Below are positions 40,344-48,900 of a stretch of DNA of 64,000 nucleotides, in pieces. The position numbers were made by a program, and so were the translations under genes. The notes beneath the pieces are model-generated. The model was not told where the DNA came from. It did no database searches and saw nothing but the letters and a program-made list of their open reading frames with translations. Source of the stretch: Streptomonospora nanhaiensis (GTDB lineage: Bacteria > Actinomycetota > Actinomycetes > Streptosporangiales > Streptosporangiaceae); the NCBI RefSeq assembly GCF_013410565.1, contig NZ_JACCFO010000001.1:1922001-1986000 (forward strand), given 5' to 3'. How positions within the stretch are numbered: position 1 is the stretch's first letter; each line of letters opens with the position of its first letter.

Positions 40344-41339
40344 GTGGACTTCACCGATGTGCGCCTTCGGCTGTGGGAGGACCCCGCCCTCCGCGAGGAA
40401 CTGCTGTCCTGGGTGCGCGACCGCCTCGCCGAGCGCGGCGCGCGCCTGCTGGCCGACCCCCCGCGGGTGCGCATGCGCCCGTGGTCGGCCACCGCGCGGT
40501 TCACCTCGACCCTGGGCCCGGTGTGGTTCAAGGCCAACGCGCCCGGCGGCGAGTTCGAGGCCGCCCTCCACGGCGCGCTGCACGCCTGGGTGCCGGGGCG
40601 GGTCGTGCCGCCGCTGGCCGTGGACGTCACCCGCGGCTGGACCCTGATGCCCGAGGCCGGGACCATGCTGCGGGAGCAGACTGCGGTGGACGACTTCACC
40701 GTCTGGGAGGCCATGCTCGGCGCCTACGCCGAACTCCAGCGCGCCCTGGTGCCGCGGGTGCGCGACCTGCTGGCGCTGGACGTGCCCGACATGCGCCCCA
40801 CGGCGCTGGGCCGCCACCTGGACAACCTTTTGGCCGACGCCGACGTGGCGCAGGCGCTGGGCGAGGGCCTGGACCTGCTGCTGCGCAACCGGTCGGTCTT
40901 CGACGCCGACTGCAAGGCGCTGGACGACACCGGTATCCCCGCCTCGCTCGACCACGTCGACCTCCACCTGGGCAACGTGTTCGTGCTGGAGGGCCGCTAC
41001 CGCTTCGCCGACTGGGGTGACTCGGTCGTGGCGCACCCGATGGCCAGCCTCATGGTGCCGCTGGCCATCGCGCGCGACCAGTTGAACGCCGACGCGCGCA
41101 CGCGGCGGCGGCTGCGCGACGCGTTCCTGGAGCCGTGGACGGCCGTGTGGCCGGCGGCCGAACTCCGCGCGGCGGTCCCCCGGGCCACCCGGCTGGCCGC
41201 GCTCAGCCGCTGCCTGGCCTGGAGCCGGTCGTTCCCCGAGGTCCGCGCCCCGCTGGCGCAGGCGCGCGCCGCCCAGACCGCCCACCTGCTGCGCGGCCTG
41301 CTGGAGGACGAGCCGGGGCCCCGCGACGGGGGCGGCTAG
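40344..41339 (+). CDS. Aminoglycoside phosphotransferase (APH)-fold kinase-like protein
   Basis: 331 residues from GTG 40344. TAGCGT at 40331-40336 leaves 7 nt before the GTG, so a leaderless start is likely (GTG 40335 is inside the -10). Kinase-fold signs: catalytic loop SLDHVDLHLGNVFV (H-x-D-x-x-x-x-N pattern), then the metal-binding ADWGDSVVAHPM, which replaces the usual IDWE/D. The N-terminal lobe has FTSTLGPVWFKANAPGGEFEAAL with the ATP-contact Lys. The substrate is not predictable; such orphan APH-like genes are common in actinomycetes and are mostly not resistance genes. Convergent with the TetR gene. Confidence 0.75.
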   Translation: MDFTDVRLRLWEDPALREELLSWVRDRLAERGARLLADPPRVRMRPWSATARFTSTLGPVWFKANAPGGEFEAALHGALHAWVPGRVVPPLAVDVTRGWTLMPEAGTMLREQTAVDDFTVWEAMLGAYAELQRALVPRVRDLLALDVPDMRPTALGRHLDNLLADADVAQALGEGLDLLLRNRSVFDADCKALDDTGIPASLDHVDLHLGNVFVLEGRYRFADWGDSVVAHPMASLMVPLAIARDQLNADARTRRRLRDAFLEPWTAVWPAAELRAAVPRATRLAALSRCLAWSRSFPEVRAPLAQARAAQTAHLLRGLLEDEPGPRDGGG

Positions 41340-41402
41340 GGGCCGCGCCAGGCGGCCCGGCCGTGGCGGACGCGCGGGGCCGGGCCCGGCGCGGAAGGCC
41401 GC

Positions 41403-42020
41403 TCAGCCGCCGCCGGGGGTGTCGGCCTCGGCCCGCAGGTAGCGGCGCAGGATCAGGCGCAGCGTGGGCAGCTGCTCGGCCGGGGCGAACGCCGGGTCGG
41501 TGGCGGCGCTGGTGTAGAGGGCGCCGATGAGGGTCTGGATCCAGGTGGCGGTGTTGCGCGGGTCCAGCTCGGGATCGATCCGGCCGGCCTCGGCGGCCCG
41601 GGTCAGCAGCTCGGTGAGGACGGCGTGCTCCCGGTCGTTGTCGGCGCTGAGCCGCTCCTCCAGCTCCGCGTCGCGGTAGGCCTGGACCATCGCCTCCATG
41701 ACCAGCGGCGGGGTCAGCGGGTCCAGCGCGGCCTCGGCCAGCAGGTCGACGGTGCCGAACAGGGCCGCCACGGGGTCGGCGGCGGCGCGCAGCGCCTCCA
41801 GGCGCTCGGTCCTGTCGCCGTCGTCGCCGGTGAGGATGGCGGCGAAGATGGCGCGCTTGCTCGGGAAGTAGTGGAAGAGGTTGCCCGCGCTCATCCCGGC
41901 CGCCTTGCAGATCTCGGCGGTGGTGGTGCGCTCGAAGCCCTTGGCCGCGAACAGCCGGGCGGCCGCGCCCAGGATCTGGCGGCGGCGCGCCTCGTGCCTG
42001 GCCGGGTCGACGGTTCTCAC
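41403..42020 (-). CDS. TetR-family transcriptional regulator
   Basis: 205 residues from GTG 42020 with AAAGGAA upstream. N-terminal helix-turn-helix: ARRRQILGAAARLFAAKGFERTTTAEICKAAGMSAGNLFHYFPSKRAIFAAIL. The C-terminal ligand domain is helical with ALFGTVDLLAEAALDPLTPPLVMEAMVQAYRD, similar to the TetR_C_11/BetI type. Divergent from a membrane-protein gene; the 163-bp intergenic region has a perfect 14-bp palindrome (ACCGAGTACTCGGT, 42070-42083) that overlaps the region of both promoters. It therefore probably represses itself and its neighbour. Ligand unknown. Confidence 0.9.
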   Translation of the reverse strand: MRTVDPARHEARRRQILGAAARLFAAKGFERTTTAEICKAAGMSAGNLFHYFPSKRAIFAAILTGDDGDRTERLEALRAAADPVAALFGTVDLLAEAALDPLTPPLVMEAMVQAYRDAELEERLSADNDREHAVLTELLTRAAEAGRIDPELDPRNTATWIQTLIGALYTSAATDPAFAPAEQLPTLRLILRRYLRAEADTPGGG

Positions 42021-42069
42021 ACGGATTCCTTTCCGGCTCGGGGCCGCGTCCGCATCCGGTCATTAGTAG

Positions 42070-42090
42070 ACCGAGTACTCGGTTTATGAT
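42070..42090. promoter_or_regulatory. TetR operator and -10 box of the 42184 gene
   Basis: Perfect palindrome ACCGAGTACTCGGT (42070-42083) directly followed by TATGAT (42085-42090), a near-consensus -10 for the plus-strand gene. A bound TetR dimer would cover the -35/-10 spacer. Confidence 0.7.
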
Positions 42091-42183
42091 TATGCCACGG
42101 ACGGGCCGCCGCGACCACGCCGGACCGCCCGCCGACCGCGCCCGCGCACCGGGGGCGGTGCCGCCGACCCGCTGGGAGGTCCC

Positions 42184-43290
42184 ATGACGCCCGATCCCGC
42201 CCCGCCCCGGACCAGGCCGCGCGGCCTGGTCCGCCTGGTGCCCGTCATCGGGCTCCTGCTGCTGTCGCCGGTCTGCGCGGAGTACCTGATCGGCTACGAC
42301 TCCTCGATCGGCAGCCCGCCGGCCCTGCTGGCGGGGCTGCTCGTCCTCGCGCCGCTGTACGGGGCGGCGGCCGTCCTCATCCGCGAGGCGGTGCGGCGCA
42401 CGGGCCGGGGATGGCCGGCGATCCTGCTGCTGAGCACGGCGTTCGGGCTGGCCCAGGCGGGGCTGATCGACCAGAGCCTGTTCACGCTGGAGTTCGACCA
42501 GGACGATCCGGACTGGGCGAGCGAGCAGCCGCCCACGGTCGTCCCGGGCCTGGGGATCGACGCCCGCCACCTGCTGAACTGGGTGGGCGGGCACGTGATC
42601 TGGAGCTTCGCCGCACCCATCGCCGTGGTCGAGGCGTGCGCGCCGCGCATCGCCGACCGCCACTGGCTGGGACGGATCGGGACGGTGGTGATGGCGGTGC
42701 TGTACCTGGGGGCGGCCGCCCTGATCGCGGGGGACGCGGCCGCCGGAGGCCGCGCCGCCGCCCCGGTGGAGTTGGTGGCAACGGCGGCGGCCGTGCTGGC
42801 CCTGGCCGCCGCGGCCTTCCTGCTCCCCCGCAGGCGTCCGGCGGCCGCCGCGGGTCCGGCGCCGGGGCGCGGAGGCGCGGCGGGGCGGGCCGGCACGGTG
42901 GGCCGCGCCCCCTCCCCGTGGGTGTTCGGCGTCGCGGCGTGGCTGCTCCTGCTGGCCGAGCAGAGCCTGCCGACGTCCTGGAGTTGGCGGGCGGTCGCCG
43001 CCGACATCGCGCTGCTGGCCCTGCTCGGCGCCCTGGTCCTGTGGGGCGCGCGCCGCCAGGGCTGGTCCCGAGCCCACACCCTGGCCGTGGCCGGCGGCGC
43101 GCTCCTGGTCCGCGCGGGCCTGTCCTTCCTGGTCGAACCGCTGGGCGAACCCGACTACACCCTGAAGTACATCTCCAACGCGGCGATCACCCTGGGCGTG
43201 GTCCTCGTCCTCACCTGGGCCGCACACCGCCTCCGCCGCTCCGCCGCACCCACCCCCGCGCCCCCCGCCGGACCGCGCCCCAGCCCCTGA
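42184..43290 (+). CDS. Polytopic membrane protein of unknown function
   Basis: 368 residues from ATG 42184 with GGGAGG 4 nt upstream. About nine hydrophobic segments. After the first (LVRLVPVIGLLLLSPVCAEYLIGYD) come LLAGLLVLAPLYGAAAVLIREAVRRTGRGWPAILLLSTAFGLAQAGLIDQSLF and LLNWVGGHVIWSFAAPIAVVEA. A ~35-residue Ala/Gly/Arg loop lies near residues 215-245. It is not a recognised transporter family to me. Divergence from a TetR gene with an operator at its promoter says it is induced by a TetR ligand, possibly for export or envelope defence; this is inference only. Confidence 0.75.
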   Translation: MTPDPAPPRTRPRGLVRLVPVIGLLLLSPVCAEYLIGYDSSIGSPPALLAGLLVLAPLYGAAAVLIREAVRRTGRGWPAILLLSTAFGLAQAGLIDQSLFTLEFDQDDPDWASEQPPTVVPGLGIDARHLLNWVGGHVIWSFAAPIAVVEACAPRIADRHWLGRIGTVVMAVLYLGAAALIAGDAAAGGRAAAPVELVATAAAVLALAAAAFLLPRRRPAAAAGPAPGRGGAAGRAGTVGRAPSPWVFGVAAWLLLLAEQSLPTSWSWRAVAADIALLALLGALVLWGARRQGWSRAHTLAVAGGALLVRAGLSFLVEPLGEPDYTLKYISNAAITLGVVLVLTWAAHRLRRSAAPTPAPPAGPRPSP

Positions 43291-43496
43291 CGACCGATGA
43301 CGGCACGGACCGGCCCGCGTCCGAGGCGACCAGCCGACGGCGGTGGGCACCCTCGCGGCGCCCTCTGTCCCGCTGCGGCGGGCGTGCCCGGTCGGCGGTG
43401 CGGTCCGGGCCGCGCCGCGGGGCGGGTGGGGGTGGTTGTCCACAGGCGGCGAATTGGGGCGGCGGCGGTGGGGGTGCGGTTCCTAGCGTCTTTGGC

Positions 43497-45833
43497 ATGA
43501 CGCCTGCACCCCGCTCCCGCCGCCCGCCCGCCTCCTCCGACCCCGAATCCACGGCAGCGGCCCTCCGGCTCCTGCGCGCGCTCTCCACCGGTCCCGCACC
43601 GGCGCCGAACCGGTCCGTCTCCGCTGCCGCCCCCGCCCCAGCCGAACCGGCACCCCGTCGTTCCGCGCCGGCCGGCGACCTGTTCCATCCGGCGGCGGGG
43701 GCGGGCGGCGCCGCACGCGGAGCCGGATCCGTCCCTCCCCCGCCGTACGCGGGGCCGCCCGGCACCGCGCGGCGGGCCCGGCGGCTGCGGGCGGCCGCCG
43801 GGCTGCGGGGCGGGCGGCGGTCGCGGGCCGCCGGATCCGCCGCTCGGCCCCCGAGGACCGACCCGGTCGTTCCCGCCTCCCCCGGCACGCCCGACCGCGC
43901 CGCCCTCCGTGAGCCTCGGCGGGCGCCCGCCACCGTCACGGAACACCCGGAGCGCTCCGCCCTCGACCTGGTGCCCAGCCCGCCCTACGCCGCCACCGCG
44001 AGCGGGCGCGCCGATCCCCGGCCGCTCCTTGGCGGCATCGCGGCCGAGCGCCCCCGTTCCGCGCCGCCCTCCGCCGGGTCCCCGGCCGCTGCGGCACCCG
44101 CCGATCCGCGTCCTGCGCCCGACCCGGCCGTGAACGCCGGTGCCGGTGCGCGGGTCGCACGGCACCGGCGGGCGGCCGCCCCGCGGCCCGCCGCCTCCGA
44201 TCGGCACGGCACCGGCGCGGCGGCGCCCGGTTCGGATTCCCCGCCCGCCGGGCGCGGCCCGGTGGCCCCGCCCGATCCGGGACCCTCCGCACCCCCTCAC
44301 CCCGGTGCCACGGCCCCGGCCGCCGTTCCGCGACCCGGTGACACCCCCGTCCCCACCTCGGTCGAGATCCTCTCCCCCGCGCCCACCGCTCTTGACACCC
44401 CCGGCCCTCGCGCGGGCCGCGCCGCCGACCAAGAGCCCGGCCACGGCACCGCCCCCCGCCCTTCGGCCGCGCCCGCCCCGGCGGACGCGTTCACCCTCGC
44501 CGAGCGCCGCCGCCGCGCCGCCACGGCCACACCCCTCCCCACGGCCACCGCGGGCACCGCGCCCGGCACCGGCCTCCACCCGCCGCCCGGCGCGGCCGGG
44601 GCCCCCGGCGTCCCGCCGACCGCCTCCGCGCCCCGCTCCGGTGCGCCCACCCTCGCGCAGCGGCGGCGGGCCTTCCGCAGCCGGCGGGACGCCGCCACCG
44701 CGCGCTCGGCCGCCGCCGGGGAGCCGGCCGCGCGGTATGCCCCGGCGCGGCCCCACCGCGGGGAAAGCTCCGGTCCCCCCGTGCCGGATGCCGGCCTCGC
44801 CCCCGAGCGGCGCCACCGCTCCGGCGGCGCCCGATCGCCCGACATCCCGCCCGACACCGCCGATCCGACCACCGAGGCGCGCGGCACGCCGTGGCGCACC
44901 CCTCCCCCGGGCCGCGAAGCCGAGGACCGCCCACCCGCCGCGTGGGGTGCGCGGATCCCCGACCGCTACCACGCCACGCCGGGGCCGGGCGGCGGCGCGG
45001 ACCGGACCGACACGCGCTCCCGTGCCCCGGGGCCGCGTCCGCGCACCGCGCCGCCCCGGGGGTACGTCGAGGTCGGACCCGACCTGGTGCGCGGGTCCCG
45101 GTGGGCGGCGCTGGTCGAGCGGTTCGCCCCCGGGCTGGCCGACCAGCCCGCGCTGGGGGCCGCCGGGCTGCGGGTGCTGGTCTGCGTGTGCGTCGTCGCC
45201 GTGGGGGTCACGGGCTGGTTCCTGCTCCAGGCCCGGCCCACCCCCCAGCCCGATGCGGAGCCCCAACTCCAGGCGGGGGCCTCCCCGGCCGGGGCGTCCG
45301 CCGACGGCGGACCCGCACCGGCGCCCTCGCAGGCCGCCCCGTCGGCCCCCTCCGGAACGGTCACCGTCCACGTCGGCGGCGACGTGGCCGAGCCCGGCGT
45401 CTACCGCCTGCCCGCGGGGTCGCGGGTGGCCGACGCCATCGACAAGGCCGGCGGCACCGCCGACGGCGCCGACACCGGCACGCTGAACCTCGCGCGGGTC
45501 CTGGTCGACGGCGAGCAGCTGCTCGTCGGCGAGACCCCGGCACCCGTGCCCCCGGCGGCCGGAGCCTCGGGTGCGCCGCCGGGGGCGGGCGGCGCACCCG
45601 CACCGGGGGCCGGAGCGGCGGCGGGCCCGATCGACCTCAACACCGCCACAGCCGACCACCTCCAGCAGCTTCCCGGCGTCGGTCCGGTCCTGGCCGAGCG
45701 CATCATCGCCTTCCGCACCCGGAACGGCGGCTTCACCGCCGTCGAGCAGCTCCAGGACGTCAGCGGCATCGGCGAGAAGCGCTACGCCGAACTCCGCCCG
45801 CTGGTGCGGGTCGCAGGGGCGGGGGCGGGCTGA
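43497..45833 (+). CDS. comEA: ComEA-like DNA-binding protein with a very long N-terminal region
   Basis: 778 residues from ATG 43497. TAGCGT at 43484-43489 leaves 7 nt to the ATG, so leaderless. Residues 1-~550 are Pro/Ala/Arg/Gly-rich low complexity with no domain I recognise. Short repeats such as TLAERRRRA and TLAQRRRAF appear. Then a membrane helix at about 555-577 (LRVLVCVCVVAVGVTGWFLLQ), a linker, a SLBB domain (~621-685, TVHVGGDVAEPGVYRLPAGSRVADAIDKAGG) and the helix-hairpin-helix pair (~711-775, IDLNTATADHLQQLPGVGPVLAERIIAFR). The C-terminal part is a normal ComEA for binding incoming DNA. Usual length is 200-350. Followed by comEC and holA. Confidence 0.85.
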   Translation: MTPAPRSRRPPASSDPESTAAALRLLRALSTGPAPAPNRSVSAAAPAPAEPAPRRSAPAGDLFHPAAGAGGAARGAGSVPPPPYAGPPGTARRARRLRAAAGLRGGRRSRAAGSAARPPRTDPVVPASPGTPDRAALREPRRAPATVTEHPERSALDLVPSPPYAATASGRADPRPLLGGIAAERPRSAPPSAGSPAAAAPADPRPAPDPAVNAGAGARVARHRRAAAPRPAASDRHGTGAAAPGSDSPPAGRGPVAPPDPGPSAPPHPGATAPAAVPRPGDTPVPTSVEILSPAPTALDTPGPRAGRAADQEPGHGTAPRPSAAPAPADAFTLAERRRRAATATPLPTATAGTAPGTGLHPPPGAAGAPGVPPTASAPRSGAPTLAQRRRAFRSRRDAATARSAAAGEPAARYAPARPHRGESSGPPVPDAGLAPERRHRSGGARSPDIPPDTADPTTEARGTPWRTPPPGREAEDRPPAAWGARIPDRYHATPGPGGGADRTDTRSRAPGPRPRTAPPRGYVEVGPDLVRGSRWAALVERFAPGLADQPALGAAGLRVLVCVCVVAVGVTGWFLLQARPTPQPDAEPQLQAGASPAGASADGGPAPAPSQAAPSAPSGTVTVHVGGDVAEPGVYRLPAGSRVADAIDKAGGTADGADTGTLNLARVLVDGEQLLVGETPAPVPPAAGASGAPPGAGGAPAPGAGAAAGPIDLNTATADHLQQLPGVGPVLAERIIAFRTRNGGFTAVEQLQDVSGIGEKRYAELRPLVRVAGAGAG

Positions 45834-45928
45834 TGGCCGTGTCGGCGCCGTCCTCGCCGGCTCCGCCCGCCCGGCCGACGGCTTTGCCGGGCACGTGCCG
45901 CCGCCACGCGCCCGGCAGTGGGCCGTGA
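45833..45928 (+). CDS. Small 31-residue ORF bridging comEA and comEC
   Basis: Starts in the TGATG formed with the comEA stop and ends in another TGATG formed with the likely comEC start. It encodes a Pro/Ala-rich 31-residue peptide (MAVSAPSSPAPPARP...) without recognisable features. It may serve only to hand ribosomes on from comEA to comEC, or it may be the true comEC N terminus if the sequence has a frameshift near 45920. Confidence 0.4.
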   Translation: MAVSAPSSPAPPARPTALPGTCRRHAPGSGP

Positions 45929-48900
45929 TGTACCTGGGCACCGACTCCCCCGGCGGTGCCGAACTTCCCGACCTGCGGCTGGTGCTCCCGGCGCTGGCGA
46001 CCTGGGCGTGCACGGCCGTCCTGCTCGGCGGTACGGCACGCGCGGCCTGCGCGGCGGCCGCCGCACTGGCGGTGGTCGCCGTGGGCGTGTGGGCGCTGGG
46101 CCGCCGGGAGCGGTTTCCGCGACTTCCGCTCGCCGCCGTCGCGGTGTGCATGGCGGCGGGCGCTCTCGCCACCGCCGGGCGGTTGGCGGCGGTGGAGTCC
46201 AGTCCGATCACCCACCTGGCCAACGAGGAGGCGTCGGTGACCCTCGACCTCGCCATCACGGACGACCCCCGCCCCCGCGCCGACCCACCGGCCCCCGGAC
46301 GCCCCCGCCTCATCATCGAGGCCCGTGCCGAAGCCGTCCTCGCGGACGCCGCCATGCCCGCCGCCGACCCGGCGAACGTCCCCACCCCGGCCAGCGCGGA
46401 AGGCGCTGCGGGCACTGCGGGCACGGCGGTCTTCGGCACGTCCGATGTCTCACCGGCCGCCGAGGCGGGAGCGGTTCGTACTCGGGTTCCCGTTGTCGTA
46501 CTCGCGTCCGGCGAGGCATGGCGGGACCTGCTGCCCAGTCAGCGGGTCCGTGCCGAAGGCACCGTCCTGCCCGCCGAGGGCGACCCCCTCGTCGGCGGCG
46601 TGTTCGTGGTGCGCGGACCCCCCGAGCGCCTCGACCCGCCCTCTCCCGCCCAGGCGTGGGCCGGGCACACGCGGGCACGGCTGCGCGCGGCCGCGTCGGG
46701 GCTGCCCGAACCGGCGGACGGCCTGCTGCCCGCCCTGGTCGTCGGCGACACCAGCCGGGTACCGCCCGAGACCGCCGCCGCCTTCCGCGACAGCGGCATG
46801 ACCCACCTGCTGACCGTCAGCGGCTCCAACCTCGCCATCATGACCGGGGCGGCCCTGGGCGCCATGCGGTGGCTGGGCCGCACCGGGGTGCCCGCCGCCG
46901 TGGTCGGGGCCGCGACCGTCGCGGTGTTCGTGCTGGTCGCCCGGCCCGAGCCGAGCGTGCTGCGGGCGGCGTTCATGGCGTCGATCGCGCTGCTGGCGGT
47001 GGCGCTGGGCCGGCGGCGCACGGGCGTGGCCGCGCTCGCCGCCGCCACGCTGGGCCTGCTGCTGTTCGATCCGGGGCTGGCCCGCTCCTTCGGCTTCGCG
47101 CTGTCGGTGCTGGCCACCGCCGGGATCCTGGTGCTGGCGCCGCGCTGGCGCGACCGCTGGTCGGCGCGCCTGCCCACCTGGTTGGCCGAGGCGGTGGCGG
47201 TGGCCCTCGCCGCGCACGTGGCGTGCCTGCCGCTGCTGGCCGTGCTCTCGGCCGAGGTGAGCTGGGTGGCCGTGCCCGCCAACGTCCTGGCGGCCCCGGC
47301 GGTGCCGCTCGCCTCGGTCGGCGGGTTCGCGGTGGCGGGCCTGGCGCTGGTCTGGCCGTGGGCCGCGCAGACCGTGGTGTGGCTGCCGGGCGCGGCCGTG
47401 CTGTGGATCGACGCGGTGGCCTCGACCGCCGCCCGGCTGCCCGGGCGTGCGGTGCCCTGGCCCGCGACCGCCCTGGGCGCGGTGCTGCTGGCCCTGCTGG
47501 TCGCCGCCGCGCTGGCCCTGCGCGGCCGGACCGCCCGCGCCGTCGGGGCGGCCGGGCTCGCCGCGGCCCTCACCGCCCTCGCCCTGACCTGGGTCGCGCC
47601 GGGGTGGCCGCCGCCCGGCTGGGCGCTGGTGGCCTGCCGGATCGGCCAGGGCGACGCCCTGGTCCTCACCGCCGAGGGGGGCGGCCGCGCGGTCGTCGTG
47701 GACACCGGCCCCGACCCCGCCGCAATCGACTCCTGCCTCGCCGACCTCCGCGTCAGCGAGGTCGCGCTGCTGGTGCTGACCCACGGCGACCTCGACCACG
47801 TCGGCGGGACGCGCGGCGCGATCGGGGGCCGCAGCGTGCGCGCCGCCCTGGTGCCGCCCGCGTTCGACCACCCCCAGACCCTGCGCACCCTGCGGTCGGA
47901 GCGCATTCCGGTGCACGTGGGCACCGCCGGGCAGCGCTGGCGCGTCGCGCCGTGGACGCTGGACGTGCTGTGGCCGCGCGCGGGCGGCGCGGCCCCCGTC
48001 GGCAACGACGGCAGCGTGGTCCTGCTCGCCCGGTGGCCGCTGGCGTCGGGCGGGGCGATGACCGCGCTGCTCACCGGCGACATCGAGGAGCCCGCGCAGC
48101 GGGCGCTGCTGGGGTCGCACGCGGTGCGCGGCGTCGACGTGCTCAAGGTGCCCCACCACGGGGCGGGATCCCAGGAGCCCACCTTCATCGCGGCCACCCG
48201 CCCCGACATCACCCTCACCTCGGTGGGGGCCGGCAACCCCTACGGCCACCCCGATCCGGCCACGTGGGCGCAGCTGCGGCGGCTGCCCTCGGCCGACTAC
48301 CGCACCGACCGCCACGGCGACATCGCCGTGGTGCCCGAGCCGCGCGGCGCGGGCGGGCGCCCGGCCGAGCGGCCCGCCGCCGTGTGCCGCGACCCCGGCC
48401 CCCGGCGGGGGGCGGGGAGGACGGCCGCGCGCACGGCCCGGCGGAGGGCCCGGCGCACGGCGCGGCGCCTCTCGGGCGCTCGGCACCGAACGGTCGCCGG
48501 GGCGTGGCATGCTGCAGGTATGGCCTCCACATCCGCCCCGCCCCCGCTCTCCGTCGTGGTCGGCGACGAGGAGCTCCTGGTCGACCGCGCCGTGGCCGAA
48601 CTGGTCGCGGCGGCCCGCGCCGAGGAGCCGGGCGTGGACGTCCACGACCTCATGCCCGGGCAGGTCACGGCGGGCAAGCTGGTCGAGGTCACCTCGCCCT
48701 CGCTGTTCGGCGAGCGCCGGGTGGTGGTGCTGCGGGCCGTCCAGGACCTCGGCAAGGACCTCGCCGCCGAGGTCACCCGCTACCTCACCGCCCCGGCCGA
48801 GGACGTCATGCTGGTGCTGGTGCACGCGGGCGGCGCCAAGGGCAAGGCGCTGCTGGACGCCGCCGTCAAGGCGGGCGCCACCCGGATCACCTGCGCCAAG

